A stretch of DNA of 64,000 nucleotides from Pseudoalteromonas luteoviolacea B = ATCC 29581. GTDB taxonomy: Bacteria; Pseudomonadota; Gammaproteobacteria; Enterobacterales; Alteromonadaceae. Location: NCBI GenBank assembly GCA_000333235.1, contig CAPN01000010.1:1-64000 (forward strand). The letters run 5' to 3'. Position numbers and translations under genes: made by a program. Shown here piece by piece: positions 1 through 9,338 of this stretch (the stretch's first letter is position 1; every line of letters starts with the position of its first letter). The notes beneath the pieces are model-generated. The model was not told where the DNA came from. It saw only the letters and a program-made list of their open reading frames with translations, and ran no database searches.

Positions 1-173
1 GAAGATTCAGCTCGATACTGTTTATATAAATAAACGCTGAATTGACTGTTTGGTCACTCAGTTTCCTTTACAGGAAATAGTATTGAGACTCTAAATTTTT
101 GTGCTTTGCCACAACGTGGCTTAGCTGTTAGAACCCAATCTGTACGAGTGCCCACACAGATGATTGCTTTATA

Positions 174-185
174 TTGTTAAAGAAC
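174..185 (-). promoter_or_regulatory. boxA antitermination site of the rRNA leader
   Basis: The minus strand reads GTTCTTTAACAA, very close to the rRNA boxA consensus (TGCTCTTTAACAA). BoxA in the transcript binds NusB-NusE and protects rRNA transcription from Rho. The nusB gene for that factor lies at 14.1-14.5 kb in this window. Confidence 0.8.
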
Positions 186-190
186 GAATC

Positions 191-224
191 GAACTTTCAA
201 AGTTCGCCGCGAACCGTGTCGCGG
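191..224 (-). other. boxB-like hairpins upstream of boxA
   Basis: There are two adjacent inverted repeats. Bases 191-205 are a perfect 7-bp stem with a one-base centre (GAACTTT/AAAGTTC). Bases 207-224 form a 6-bp stem (CCGCGA/TCGCGG) with a 6-base loop. In rRNA leaders a boxB hairpin lies just 5' of boxA, which matches this order on the minus strand. Confidence 0.55.
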
Positions 225-235
225 TAGGGATGCGC

Positions 236-263
236 ATCTTACGTCATCCAGTTTTTTTGTCAA
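236..263 (-). promoter_or_regulatory. rRNA promoter P2
   Basis: On the minus strand a perfect -35 TTGACA (258-263) is followed by a 16-bp spacer and a -10 TAAGAT (236-241). The bases after the -10 are GC-rich (GCGCATCCC), the discriminator type linked to stringent control of stable RNA promoters. Confidence 0.75.
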
Positions 264-368
264 CACTTAATTTTGATTTTCGTTTGAAGCTCAGCGTTAA
301 GTTTTACTCGACTCAACTGACTGGTTGATTTCGCTTTGTTGCGTCATCTGCCGTGTCAGTGGGAGCGC

Positions 369-396
369 ATTATAGGGAGCTAAAAAAAATGATCAA
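369..396 (-). promoter_or_regulatory. rRNA promoter P1
   Basis: The minus strand shows -35 TTGATC (391-396), a 16-bp spacer and a perfect -10 TATAAT (369-374), followed by the GC-rich discriminator GCGCTCCC. The region upstream of the -35 (about 397-440) is rich in A and T runs, as an UP element would be. It lies 133 bp upstream of P2, similar to the tandem P1/P2 spacing of enterobacterial rrn operons. Confidence 0.75.
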
Positions 397-601
397 GCGT
401 TTTTTAAAGAAAAATACGAAAAACAGATCGTTCGAGCAAAAAACAGGCTATAAGCCATGAAACTGAGCGTTTAACCAACGTTTCCTGATAAATTTGCGTA
501 TATTTTCTATAGCCGGATCGTAAGTATTGTTCAAATTAAGAAAGATTCAAGGAAAAAACGATCTTTTTTTAGTAAATTTGATCTTTAAGTAATCGCTCAC
601 T

Positions 602-634
602 AAAAACGAGGAAAAATGCATTTCATCTTCCTCG
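602..634 (-). terminator. Rho-independent terminator of cnoX
   Basis: A 7-bp inverted repeat (CGAGGAA/TTCCTCG, 607-634) is followed on the minus strand by five T (602-606). It sits 26 bases after the cnoX stop and separates that gene from the rRNA promoters. Confidence 0.7.
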
Positions 635-659
635 ACATGTCCTTTAAATAACGAAAAAC

Positions 660-1511
660 TTAATATAATAAACTATAGAGCTTTCTTCTTAGGTCTAAAG
701 CAACTTTATCCCCTTTTGGCAACGTCGCAAGCAATTCAAGGAAGTTCTTTTTGCACTCACCATAATTAAGATCCTTTTTGAGTATTTCAAGCTGTACATG
801 CAAGGACTCTTCTATTTGGCCATTCTCATAATAAGCATTCGCCAGTTTTTCTTTTGCAGCAAGAGAATTAGGTTCATTCTCCACATCTTGCTTTAAAGCC
901 AAAATTTTTGGGTCTTCTTTTTTTTCTTGAGCTGCTGCTAATTTGTTTAGGAGGTTAAAATAATATGCATCTCTTTCATGCTCAGAAATCGCTCCCAATA
1001 GTGCCGACGCATCACTGGTTTTATTGAGTTGGATACAAAGATCTGCAAAAACCAACTTGGCTTTTGTATTATTTGGTGCACTATCATTTGCTTTTTTTGC
1101 AAACTCAAACGCCTTATTTAGTTCACCTGCACTCAATGCTTTTTGTGCTTCTTGCAAAAACATATCTTCTGGTGCGGGCAAATGATCCGCTAAAATCTGT
1201 GTAAACTCCTCGGTAGACTTTTTACCCGCAACCACATCTATCGGGCTACCGTTTTTCAAAATAACCGTTGTAGGTAATTGTTGCAGCCCTATTTGCTGCG
1301 CAAGCTGCTGAGCCAACATCGCTTGCAAGTCACAATCTAACGTAGCAATTAACAAGTTTTCTGGATATTGAGTAGCCAAAGTTTCAAGAACACTAGCTTG
1401 TGCAATACAATCAGGATGTTGCGCACTATAAAAGTTTAGTAGAATAAGTTTATTCTCAGTTTCTAAGGTGGCTTGTATGTTCTCTGGCGAAACAGAAATT
1501 CGATTTGTCAT
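660..1511 (-). CDS. cnoX: CnoX (YbbN) chaperedoxin: thioredoxin-like domain plus TPR region
   Basis: The protein has about 283 residues. An N-terminal thioredoxin fold (roughly residues 1-110) contains LNFYSAQHPDC at the place of the thioredoxin active site and the cis-proline segment QLPTTVILKNG. A C-terminal helical TPR region ends in RRKLYSLLY, which closely matches the end of E. coli YbbN. Only the second cysteine of CxxC is kept, as is usual in this family, so it is not expected to be a normal reductase. The family protects substrates of GroEL from aggregation and overoxidation. I chose the ATG at 1511 because it aligns with the family N-terminus; an in-frame ATG at 1532 and a TTG at 1538 lie upstream, and none has a strong ribosome-binding site. 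Confidence 0.85.
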   Translation of the reverse strand: MTNRISVSPENIQATLETENKLILLNFYSAQHPDCIAQASVLETLATQYPENLLIATLDCDLQAMLAQQLAQQIGLQQLPTTVILKNGSPIDVVAGKKSTEEFTQILADHLPAPEDMFLQEAQKALSAGELNKAFEFAKKANDSAPNNTKAKLVFADLCIQLNKTSDASALLGAISEHERDAYYFNLLNKLAAAQEKKEDPKILALKQDVENEPNSLAAKEKLANAYYENGQIEESLHVQLEILKKDLNYGECKKNFLELLATLPKGDKVALDLRRKLYSLLY

Positions 1512-1595
1512 TTGAGCACCACTAAAATTCATAAACAATATAGCTTATGTATATGAAGGCGTTTATTAGAAACCCAAGTCCTTCACAAACACATT

Positions 1596-3512
1596 TTACG
1601 TATCTTGGTGTTTAATCTTTTTTGCATTTCCGCGAAATCGGCGCTTTTTAGAAGAACTATAATTAGATAGTCCTTGAAAAGACACCATGTCTGTTCTGCT
1701 GGCTTGATCTACAAAACGACGAAGTTCACTTTCAATTTCAATAATAAAATCATTATAAACAAATGTCTTGGCTGCAATTTTACTTAAATTCGCTTCCCAA
1801 ATAGCTGTCCTATCTGGTAAAGACAAATCTCTAGGAATCGAATTGATCAACGCTTTGCCTAACATCGTTGAGCGCAATTGCTTTCCTTCTCGACTAATAA
1901 ATTGCCTGTTAATTAACAAATCTATAATTCCGGCTCTTGTTGCTTCTGTACCTAATCCATCCGTCTCTTTCAAAATAGCTTTAATATCCTTGTCATGAAC
2001 AAATTTACTGACCCCTGTCATTGCAGTTATTAATGTAGCATCGGTGAAATATTCAGGAGGAGTCGTCATTTTCTCCACCAAATCAGCTTTGAAACAAGTC
2101 AACATCTGCCCTTCATCTAGTGGTGGGAGCGTACTTGATTTGCCATTTACTTTGTTAGGGAGTAATACTTGAAATCCTTTTTCAATCTCTACTTTTTCTT
2201 TTGCAACAAATAAACCTCCGGCTATTTCCAGTTCTATCTTTGTTTCCTTATATCGGTAAGGTAAAAAGAACTGCATTAAATACTGACGTGACACCAAAGC
2301 ATAAATATTCTTTTCCTGTACACTTAGTGCCATATTCGCCTTTTTCGTCGTCGGCACTATCGCATGGTGAGCCTCAACTTTTTTATCATTCCACGCCGCA
2401 TTTTTGATCTCAAGGTCGGCTAAAGAAATTCCATCTTGAAGATCCACCACATTATTTCTGATCGCTTCAACGGTACTATAACGGGACATAAAGTGCTCTT
2501 CAGGGAGGAAACGATTATCTGAGCGAGGATAGGTAATTAACTTATGCTTTTCATATAGCGCTTGACTGACATCAAGCACTTGCTTTGCTGAGTAGCCAAA
2601 TATTTTGTTCGCATCTATTTGCAACGCTGAGAGGTTGTATGGAAGTGGTGGATTTATTCTTTTGTCTTTCCCCTTAATAGAAGTAACTAAAGCAGTTTTA
2701 TTTACAATTCTCGAAACAACATTTTCAGCAAGCCCTTTCACTAATACACGCCCAGCATCATCCATATATGGTCTACACGCTTCACTTGGGATCCACTTAG
2801 CTGTAAGTCGATTGTCTTCGGTGTCTTTTAATTGCGCGTGCACCTCAAAGAAAGGTTTCGCTGAAAACTGCTCAATTTCTTCATCTCGGCGTACAATAAT
2901 CCCTAATACGGGAGTTTGAACTCGCCCAACAGAAAGCACCTGTCCTGCACCTTTTGAGCGTCCGAGTAAGGTGTAAAGCCTAGTTAGATTGATTCCATAT
3001 AGCCAATCAGCCCTACTACGAGCAAGAGCGGATCGACTTAAGGCAGAATAATCAGAGTTTTTCTTCAAATTATTCAATGCTTTAGATACTGCAGAGATAT
3101 TTAAATCACTAATAAGTAATCTTTGTGCCTGCATGATCTTCTCGTTTGTGGCCCGTGAATAATGCAATACTTCGTCAACTAATAATTGCCCTTCTCTATC
3201 GGGATCGCCTGCATGAACAATGTGTGACGCACTTTTTATTAATTTTACAACGATGTTTAATTGCTTTTTAGTCTTCCCTTTTGGGACATTCTTCCACTCG
3301 GACGGCGTAATCGGTAAATGCTCCAAAGACCATTTTTCAAATTTTGGATTGTAATAATGAGGTTCAGCAAGCTCTAATAAATGACCGATACACCAAGTGA
3401 CCATGTCACCATTTGCAGCCACATAACACCCATCTTGTCGGCGATGTGGTTTCGGCAACGCAGCAATAATTGCTTTCGCTAAAGATGGTTTTTCCGCTAT
3501 GTAAAGTTTCAT
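1596..3512 (-). CDS. topB: DNA topoisomerase III (type IA)
   Basis: The 638-residue protein begins MKLYIAEKPSLA, the TOPRIM start of type IA enzymes. GDPDREGQLLVDE supplies the acidic Mg-binding residues. LITYPRSDNR carries the catalytic tyrosine at residue 328, the same position as in E. coli TopB. The enzyme cuts one strand, passes another through the gap and decatenates replication and recombination intermediates. Length is close to E. coli TopB (653). The C-terminus is basic (SSSKKRRFRGNAKK) and lacks zinc-finger cysteines. It lies upstream of cnoX on the same strand with an 84-bp gap, so the two may be cotranscribed. Confidence 0.95.
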   Translation of the reverse strand: MKLYIAEKPSLAKAIIAALPKPHRRQDGCYVAANGDMVTWCIGHLLELAEPHYYNPKFEKWSLEHLPITPSEWKNVPKGKTKKQLNIVVKLIKSASHIVHAGDPDREGQLLVDEVLHYSRATNEKIMQAQRLLISDLNISAVSKALNNLKKNSDYSALSRSALARSRADWLYGINLTRLYTLLGRSKGAGQVLSVGRVQTPVLGIIVRRDEEIEQFSAKPFFEVHAQLKDTEDNRLTAKWIPSEACRPYMDDAGRVLVKGLAENVVSRIVNKTALVTSIKGKDKRINPPLPYNLSALQIDANKIFGYSAKQVLDVSQALYEKHKLITYPRSDNRFLPEEHFMSRYSTVEAIRNNVVDLQDGISLADLEIKNAAWNDKKVEAHHAIVPTTKKANMALSVQEKNIYALVSRQYLMQFFLPYRYKETKIELEIAGGLFVAKEKVEIEKGFQVLLPNKVNGKSSTLPPLDEGQMLTCFKADLVEKMTTPPEYFTDATLITAMTGVSKFVHDKDIKAILKETDGLGTEATRAGIIDLLINRQFISREGKQLRSTMLGKALINSIPRDLSLPDRTAIWEANLSKIAAKTFVYNDFIIEIESELRRFVDQASRTDMVSFQGLSNYSSSKKRRFRGNAKKIKHQDT

Positions 3513-3696
3513 TAGTGATAAAAACTGTATATAAAAACAGTATTATGAGACACAAATTCACTTTTTGCGAGAGACTTTTTATATCAAAAGACCTAACCTA
3601 GTTTGACAGTGTATTTTTGATCAAATTAAAAACAGTTTGCCTTTTTGACAACTTACACTTCTCAATTGCAATTTCCATATAATTCTTTGAAGGCGA

Positions 3697-3726
3697 AGCA
3701 TGCTAACGCAATCTTTTCCGCATGCT
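3697..3726. repeat. Inverted repeat downstream of pomB
   Basis: AGCATGC (3697-3703) and GCATGCT (3720-3726) form a perfect 7-bp stem with a 16-base loop just after the pomB stop. There is no T-run on either side, so it may stabilise the pomAB transcript end, but it is not a classical terminator. Confidence 0.35.
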
Positions 3727-3737
3727 CATATGCCCCT

Positions 3738-4667
3738 TTAATTCTGCCCAACTTTGATAGGATCAGACTCTGTGGGTTTACCTTGTAAAATCGAAATTTC
3801 TACTCGTCGATTTCGCCGTCTATCTACGTCTGTCACGTTGGGTACTAAAGGTCTCGTATCAGCATGTCCAACCACAACCATTCTGTTTTTATCGAATCCA
3901 GAAACTTGCTGCATTTCACTGGCAACCGCTACTGCTCGTTTAGCTGATAAGTCCCAGTTATTCGTATAAAGTTCATTGGTTACTTGATAATCATCCGTAT
4001 GACCAGAGACCGTAATTTCCCCTGGAACATCTTTCAACAAATTGGCAATTTCTTGAATCGTCGGTTTAAATTTAGGTTGCAAAAATGCAGAACCTGAAGG
4101 GAATGATCCATTCTCCTGTATTCGGATAATAATTTGCTGACCTAAAGATTCCAATTCTATTGCACCATCCATTATTTGCTCTTCAAGTTGTTGAGCAATT
4201 TTTTTAACCAGTTCATTGATTTGTTCTTGATCAGCAGCAGACACAGAGGGCGTTGCTGCATTTTGCTGTGCAGTACTTTGTGACTCACCACCCCGTTTGT
4301 TTCCTCGCTGCTCTTGACGTCCGCCTGCTGAACTTTCTTCACCAGCTTGAAACTCTAACATCTGTTGAGTCATTTCAACTGTTTGCTGTTGAATCGTTTC
4401 TATAGGGGTAGGATCGGGTTTACCTGGTGTAAACTCCATTGCAATTACGCTCGTTCCCTTTGGTATGTCTTTAACTTCAATTTTGTTTTGGACACCAAAA
4501 GCAAATTTCATAGAGCCGGCAATTTGTTTGAACTTCAACACATCCATTTCAGAGAATGCTAACAAAAGTACAAAGAAACACATCAACAATGACATCAAAT
4601 CTGCAAACGTGCCCATCCAAGCAGGTAAACCTGGAGGCGGGCATTTACAGGGTTTCTCGTCAGACAT
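3738..4667 (-). CDS. pomB: PomB, sodium-type flagellar stator subunit
   Basis: The 309-residue protein has the stator layout: a short cytoplasmic N-terminus, one membrane helix (about residues 20-42, starting FADLMSLLMCFF) with the ion-binding aspartate D23, then a plug and linker region and a C-terminal OmpA/MotB-type peptidoglycan-binding domain (VSGHTDDY, NWDLSAKRA, RRRNRRVEI). With PomA it forms the channel that couples Na+ entry to flagellar rotation. The linker (about 90-150) is rich in Gln, Gly and Ser. The gene follows pomA by 4 bases, so the two are one operon. Sodium rather than proton coupling is inferred from resemblance to Vibrio PomB. Confidence 0.9.
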   Translation of the reverse strand: MSDEKPCKCPPPGLPAWMGTFADLMSLLMCFFVLLLAFSEMDVLKFKQIAGSMKFAFGVQNKIEVKDIPKGTSVIAMEFTPGKPDPTPIETIQQQTVEMTQQMLEFQAGEESSAGGRQEQRGNKRGGESQSTAQQNAATPSVSAADQEQINELVKKIAQQLEEQIMDGAIELESLGQQIIIRIQENGSFPSGSAFLQPKFKPTIQEIANLLKDVPGEITVSGHTDDYQVTNELYTNNWDLSAKRAVAVASEMQQVSGFDKNRMVVVGHADTRPLVPNVTDVDRRRNRRVEISILQGKPTESDPIKVGQN

Positions 4668-4671
4668 ATGC

Positions 4672-5439
4672 TTACCCTTCTGCTTCCGTTAAGCGTTTTG
4701 ACTCGGGTAGATAATTTTTCAAAATGCCTTCGATAACTTTGGGATTCTGACCATCTTGAATTCCTAGCACTGCGTCAAGGATAAGGCGTTGGTTCATTTC
4801 TTCTTCGCCTTTGCGAAGCATTAATTTTGTTTGAATCGGAATCGCAATTACGTTAGCCAAAAATGCACCGTACAAAGTCGTAAGTAACGCAACCGCCATT
4901 GCGGGACCGATCGCTTTAGGGTCATCCATATTAGATAACATAGCTACAAGACCAATCAACGTTCCTATCATACCCATGGCAGGTGCAATATCGGCAAGCG
5001 ATTTAAATAAAGAAGCGCCGGCTTCATGACGCTCTGCAGTTAAAGCAATGTCTTTTGCCAAAGTAGCTCTAACAACATCAGCATCATGACCATCAACTAG
5101 CATATCAACACCTTTACGCATAAACTTGTTAGGAATCTCAGCTTCTTCAAGTGCCAAAAATCCACCTTTTCTTGCTGAGTCTGCTAACTCTACAGCCTTC
5201 TCAATGAGCTCTTCTGGCGTTTCAATTTTGAACATGAATGCTTTGCCAGCCACCTTACCAATTCCGAAAAATTGCGCCATCGTAAAGTTAGAAAGAACGA
5301 TAAATATTGAACCGCCAAATACAATTACAGTCGATGGTCCATCAGCGAACATACCCATAGCACCGTCACTACTCATGAACATCGCCATAACGATCAGACC
5401 GATGGCCCCAACGAGCCCAATTACGGTTGCTAAATCCAC
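4672..5439 (-). CDS. pomA: PomA, sodium-type flagellar stator subunit
   Basis: The 255-residue protein of the MotA/TolQ/ExbB family has four predicted membrane helices: about residues 5-25 and 35-55, then a cytoplasmic loop with charged residues that contact FliG, then about 148-170 (IAPAMGMIGTLIGLVAML) and 180-205. The start is GTG at 5439, placed a few bases after a strong GGAGGGG ribosome-binding site. It sits directly upstream of pomB. Vibrio PomA has nearly the same length. No other flagellar genes are in the window, which is normal for this pair. Confidence 0.9.
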   Translation of the reverse strand: MDLATVIGLVGAIGLIVMAMFMSSDGAMGMFADGPSTVIVFGGSIFIVLSNFTMAQFFGIGKVAGKAFMFKIETPEELIEKAVELADSARKGGFLALEEAEIPNKFMRKGVDMLVDGHDADVVRATLAKDIALTAERHEAGASLFKSLADIAPAMGMIGTLIGLVAMLSNMDDPKAIGPAMAVALLTTLYGAFLANVIAIPIQTKLMLRKGEEEMNQRLILDAVLGIQDGQNPKVIEGILKNYLPESKRLTEAEG

Positions 5440-5779
5440 ATCCCCTCCAAAAACAACTATTTTATTCTGATTGAGCTAGGCCTTTCGCCCTAAAATACAA
5501 GCACCAAATAAAGCACTTTTCGTGCCTATTTCGATTGACGTGTTTATTTCTGACGATTAGTTTTACTGCAATAGTTAAACTCGTATCGGCAACTGACTGA
5601 ATTACTTAACTCAATTATATTAAAAAGCCTTTAAATTGCGAGCTGCAATATCAGTAATTAGCGATTATCTGTCAATATATACCTAATTTAGCAATCACAA
5701 ATTCGTAACTTATTTTGACCTAAAGCGCGAATCTCCCTAAAATTAAGCCTTTCAATAATGCCGATTGTAAGAAACCATT
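5440..5779. other. Divergent intergenic region between pomA and xseB
   Basis: This 340-bp AT-rich gap separates leftward pomAB from rightward xseB-ispA-dxs. It contains the xseB promoter listed separately. I see no small gene, hairpin with a T-run, or clear motif for pomA; a flagellar sigma-28 type promoter was looked for and not convincingly found. Confidence 0.5.
5715..5743 (+). promoter_or_regulatory. Promoter of xseB-ispA-dxs
   Basis: The -35 TTGACC (5715-5720) and -10 TAAAAT (5738-5743) are separated by exactly 17 bp, giving a good sigma-70 match 37 bases upstream of the xseB ATG. Confidence 0.6.
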
Positions 5780-6019
5780 ATGGCAGTAAAAAAACCAGAA
5801 AATCTAAGCTTTGAACAAGCCATGGAAGAACTTGCAACCATTGTAAATGAAATGGAGCAAGGCGATATGCCTCTAGATCATGCGCTTAAACAATTTGAGC
5901 GAGGTGTAAGCCTTGCTAACGCATCCGCTAGTAAGTTAAAACACGCTGAACAAAAAGTAGCTATATTGATGAGCAATGAACCAAGCGCTGAGCCTACACC
6001 ATTTTTAGAAGCCGAATAA
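5780..6019 (+). CDS. xseB: Exodeoxyribonuclease VII small subunit
   Basis: The 79-residue protein is one helical XseB domain (SFEQAMEELATIVNEMEQGDMPLDHALKQFERG is covered by residues 9-41; key pieces are LATIVNEME and FERGV). Several copies bind the large subunit XseA to make the enzyme that degrades single-stranded DNA to oligonucleotides. xseA is not in the window. The gene is first in an operon with ispA (2-bp gap) and dxs, an arrangement common in gammaproteobacteria. Confidence 0.93.
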   Translation: MAVKKPENLSFEQAMEELATIVNEMEQGDMPLDHALKQFERGVSLANASASKLKHAEQKVAILMSNEPSAEPTPFLEAE

Positions 6020-6021
6020 TA

Positions 6022-6909
6022 GTGACTTTAGAAAAACAAATTGCACGAGCTCGATCTCGGGTTGAACGCTATATTAAAGCATATTTTGATGTAACACATT
6101 TTAGTGACCCTACATTACAAGAAGCAATGCTTTACAGTCTTACTATTGGTGGAAAAAGACTTCGGCCATTTTTAGTGTATGCGACAGGCGAATTGTATGG
6201 CGCAAATGAAAACGATTTAGATGTGCTCGCCGTAGCGATTGAGTGTATACACACCTACTCTTTAATCCATGACGATCTTCCTGCGATGGACGACGATGAC
6301 CTCCGTCGAGGAAGAGCCACTTGCCATATAGAATTTGACGAAGCGACGGCTATTTTAGCCGGAGATGCATTGCAAACCCTTGCGTTTGAATTGATCAGTA
6401 ACCACCAATTTAGCGTACCCAATAGTCAAGTCATTAAAATGCTGCAGACACTTACTAAAGCAACCGGCTTTTTAGGCATGGCAGGCGGACAAGCAATGGA
6501 CATAGCAGCTACCGGCAAATCTATTAGTCTTGAGCAATTAGAAACGATTCACTCTTTGAAAACGGGCGCATTATTAGTCGCAGCGATTGAGTTAGGAGCC
6601 TTATGCTCAAATGATGTTTCCAATGAAGATCTGCAACTACTGCGAAAGTACGGAAAAAAAATTGGTCTAGCATTTCAAGTACAAGACGACATACTCGATA
6701 TCGTCGGAGACACGTCAGTACTTGGCAAACCACAAGGTTCCGATTTAGAGTTAGCAAAATCTACTTATCCAGCTCATCTGGGCATTGCGGGAGCAAAAGC
6801 CTTTGCCGAGCAATTAGTAAAACAAAGTATTGATGCGCTCAATTCAATGAGTAAGCAAAGTGAAAGTTTGACACAACTTGCACACTTTATCGTCGAACGA
6901 GACCACTAA
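6022..6909 (+). CDS. ispA: (2E,6E)-farnesyl diphosphate synthase
   Basis: The 295-residue trans-prenyltransferase condenses dimethylallyl and isopentenyl diphosphate to geranyl and farnesyl diphosphate. The two aspartate-rich motifs that bind Mg and diphosphate are clear: DDLPAMDDDDLRRG around residue 89 and QVQDDILD around residue 220. GGKRLRP near residue 43 binds the homoallylic substrate. The start is GTG at 6022, two bases after the xseB stop, which suggests translational coupling. It feeds on precursors made through dxs, the next gene. Confidence 0.95.
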   Translation: MTLEKQIARARSRVERYIKAYFDVTHFSDPTLQEAMLYSLTIGGKRLRPFLVYATGELYGANENDLDVLAVAIECIHTYSLIHDDLPAMDDDDLRRGRATCHIEFDEATAILAGDALQTLAFELISNHQFSVPNSQVIKMLQTLTKATGFLGMAGGQAMDIAATGKSISLEQLETIHSLKTGALLVAAIELGALCSNDVSNEDLQLLRKYGKKIGLAFQVQDDILDIVGDTSVLGKPQGSDLELAKSTYPAHLGIAGAKAFAEQLVKQSIDALNSMSKQSESLTQLAHFIVERDH

Positions 6910-7013
6910 TGCTCCGCAGTATTGACAATTTAATGACAATTTAAAGCAAATAACGCAAACTACGCAGACGGCGAACCTCTGAATGATTTTTGCGAAGGAC
7001 ACATATCGATACC

Positions 7014-8867
7014 ATGAAACTTGATAGTAGCAAGTACCCTTTACTAGCCTTAGTGGATGAACCGCACGAACTTCGTTCGTTACCACAAGATAAACTGCAT
7101 GCATTCAGTGACGAATTGCGCGATTACCTGCTTACATCAGTATCACAAAGCAGCGGTCACCTTGCTTCAGGCTTAGGCACGGTAGAGTTAACCGTAGCAC
7201 TTCATTACGTTTATAATACACCGGAAGATAGGCTAGTTTGGGATGTTGGTCATCAAGCTTACCCACACAAAATCCTTACTGGTCGTCGCGATCAAATGCA
7301 CTCGATCCGTCAAAAAGATGGCTTACATCCTTTTCCTTACCGCGATGAAAGCAATTACGATACGTTTAGTGTAGGACATTCGAGCACATCAATTTCTGCC
7401 GCTTTGGCCATGTCAATTGCAGCTAAAAAAGAACAAAAAGGCCGTAAAGTTGTCGCGGTGATTGGTGATGGTGCAATGACGGCTGGTATGGCGTTTGAAG
7501 CAATGAATCATGCGGGTGACGTGAAATCTGACATGTTGATTATTTTAAATGATAACGAAATGTCGATTTCAGAAAACGTTGGTGCACTCAATAATCACTT
7601 TGCACGCATTTTATCGGGCAGTTTTTATACCAATATCCGAGAAGGCGGTAAAAAGTTACTTTCTAGTATGCCTCCAGTTAAAGAACTGGCAAGTAGAATG
7701 GAAGAACATCTCAAAGGTATGGTCATTCCAGGTACTTTTTTTGAAGAACTTGGCTTCAATTACATTGGACCAATTGATGGTCATGATGTTCATATGCTAG
7801 TAGATACTTTACGCAATATGCGTAATCTAAAAGGACCTCAGCTACTTCATGTAAAAACCCAAAAAGGCAAAGGGTATAAACCTGCCGAAGCCGATCCTAT
7901 CGGCTATCACGGAGTGCCCAAATTCGATCCGAGCATAGCAAGTTTACCTAAATCTAAGCCGGGTGCACCTACCTTCTCAAAAGTGTTTGGCGATTGGCTT
8001 TGTGATATGGCCAAAGACGATAAGCGACTTATGGCAATCACCCCCGCCATGCGTGAGGGTTCTGGGTTAGTGCGCTTTTCAAAAGAGCATCCAGAACAAT
8101 ATTTTGACGTCGCCATTGCCGAGCAACATGCCGTGACACTAGGTGCAGGCTTCGCATGCGAAGGGCTAAAACCTGTGGTTGCCATTTATTCTAGCTTCTT
8201 GCAACGAGCCTATGATCAATTAATTCATGATGTGGCGCTGCAAAATTTACCAGTTTTATTTGCAATAGACCGTGCAGGGATTGTTGGTGCTGATGGTGAA
8301 ACACACCAAGGCGCATATGATTTAAGCTTTATGCGCTGTATTCCAAATATGGTTATTATGGCACCAAGTGATACCAATGAATGCCGCCAAATGCTCTATA
8401 CCGGCTATCAACTTAATCAACCTGCAGCAGTGAGATACCCACGAGGCAGTGCTGGTGAATGTGAAATCATTGAACAAATGACAAAGTTAGAGGTTGGAAA
8501 AGCGAATATTCTGCGAAAAGGCGAGAAAATAGCATTACTAAACTTTGGTACATTACTTCAATATGCAAAACCTGCCGCCGATGAACTAAATGCCACTCTT
8601 GTGGATATGCGCTTCGTAAAACCACTTGATACTGAGCTTTTAGATGAATTGGTGAAAACACACGATAGATTAGTGACCATTGAAGACAATGCCATTGCCG
8701 GTGGTGCTGGTAGCGCGGTGAGCGAATATCTCGCTCGTCAAGGACACTTGAAACCCGTATTACACATTGGCTTACCTGATGAGTTCATCAAACATGGAAC
8801 ACAAGAGCAACTGTATACTGAACTAAAGTTAGACACTCAAGGTATAGTAGCTCAAATTAATGCCTAA
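7014..8867 (+). CDS. dxs: 1-deoxy-D-xylulose-5-phosphate synthase
   Basis: A thiamine-diphosphate enzyme of about 617 residues that joins pyruvate and glyceraldehyde 3-phosphate in the first step of the MEP isoprenoid pathway. The TPP-binding motif [18 protein letters not shown] and the transketolase segments [28 protein letters not shown] and [13 protein letters not shown] are present, followed by the C-terminal transketolase domain. I placed the start at the ATG at 7014 ([11 protein letters not shown]) because it matches the family N-terminus; the open frame extends back to a TTG at 6990. GAAGGA lies a little far upstream of this ATG. The gene is third in the xseB-ispA-dxs group and ends at a strong hairpin. 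Confidence 0.95.
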   Translation: MKLDSSKYPLLALVDEPHELRSLPQDKLHAFSDELRDYLLTSVSQSSGHLASGLGTVELTVALHYVYNTPEDRLVWDVGHQAYPHKILTGRRDQMHSIRQKDGLHPFPYRDESNYDTFSVGHSSTSISAALAMSIAAKKEQKGRKVVAVIGDGAMTAGMAFEAMNHAGDVKSDMLIILNDNEMSISENVGALNNHFARILSGSFYTNIREGGKKLLSSMPPVKELASRMEEHLKGMVIPGTFFEELGFNYIGPIDGHDVHMLVDTLRNMRNLKGPQLLHVKTQKGKGYKPAEADPIGYHGVPKFDPSIASLPKSKPGAPTFSKVFGDWLCDMAKDDKRLMAITPAMREGSGLVRFSKEHPEQYFDVAIAEQHAVTLGAGFACEGLKPVVAIYSSFLQRAYDQLIHDVALQNLPVLFAIDRAGIVGADGETHQGAYDLSFMRCIPNMVIMAPSDTNECRQMLYTGYQLNQPAAVRYPRGSAGECEIIEQMTKLEVGKANILRKGEKIALLNFGTLLQYAKPAADELNATLVDMRFVKPLDTELLDELVKTHDRLVTIEDNAIAGGAGSAVSEYLARQGHLKPVLHIGLPDEFIKHGTQEQLYTELKLDTQGIVAQINA

Positions 8868-8870
8868 AAA

Positions 8871-8896
8871 TGAAAGGGCCACGAGGCCCTTTTCAT
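8871..8896 (+). terminator. Terminator after dxs
   Basis: AAAGGGCC (8873-8880), a four-base loop and GGCCCTTT (8885-8892) form an 8-bp GC-rich stem followed by T-rich sequence three bases after the dxs stop. Confidence 0.65.
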
Positions 8897-9012
8897 TACT
8901 ATCACGTCAACAAACTCGCTCAATTCTCTTCGTCCGTTTCTGAAATAGAAAACTACTTGATTCACGGTGTAATCCTGATAGCTTGATATAAATTCCACGA
9001 TTTGGACGTATT

Positions 9013-9324
9013 ATGGCTAACGCAAAATTCGCTTCTTTCAGAGCCTTTTACCCCTATTACTTAGCTGAGCATAGCCATCCGACTTGTAGAGCCCTTCACT
9101 ATGTCGGCAGTACTTTAGTTATCTCGATTATCTTTATCAGTATTATTCTACAAAACTTAACGTGGTTATGGTGGGTACCCGTTGCCGGGTACGGGTGCGC
9201 ATGGATAGGTCATTTCTTCTTCGAGCATAACAAACCGGCTACGTTTAAGTATCCATTCTATTCGTTTCTGGGGGATTGGGTGATGTATGGTAAATGGTTA
9301 CAAAATTTACTAGGCATAAAATGA
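9013..9324 (+). CDS. DUF962/Mpo1-like membrane protein
   Basis: The 103-residue protein starts KFASFRAFYPYYLAEHSHPTCRALHYVGS and contains WIGHFFFEHNKPATFKYPFYSFLGDWVMY, the two hallmark segments of the DUF962 family. It has two central hydrophobic helices (about 30-50 and 52-70). Yeast Mpo1, of the same family, is a dioxygenase acting in fatty-acid alpha-oxidation of phytosphingosine; the conserved histidines (H20, H29, H66 and H70 by eye) could bind iron here too. The bacterial substrate is unknown. It stands alone and converges on the diguanylate cyclase gene, 14 bases away. Confidence 0.75.
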   Translation: MANAKFASFRAFYPYYLAEHSHPTCRALHYVGSTLVISIIFISIILQNLTWLWWVPVAGYGCAWIGHFFFEHNKPATFKYPFYSFLGDWVMYGKWLQNLLGIK

Positions 9325-9338
9325 CATGGATACCTAAA

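Larger units (their letters stand above)
1..235 (-). other. 5' leader of an rRNA operon (16S gene expected just left of the window)
   Basis: Read on the minus strand, this stretch follows two tandem strong promoters, carries a boxB-like hairpin and a boxA, and then runs into sequence resembling the spacer or leader that precedes 16S rRNA in Alteromonadales. No protein-coding frame is present. The 16S gene itself is not in the window. The distance from boxA to the left edge is what one would expect for a leader ending at or just beyond base 1. The assignment rests on the promoter, boxB and boxA layout, not on seeing rRNA. Confidence 0.75.
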
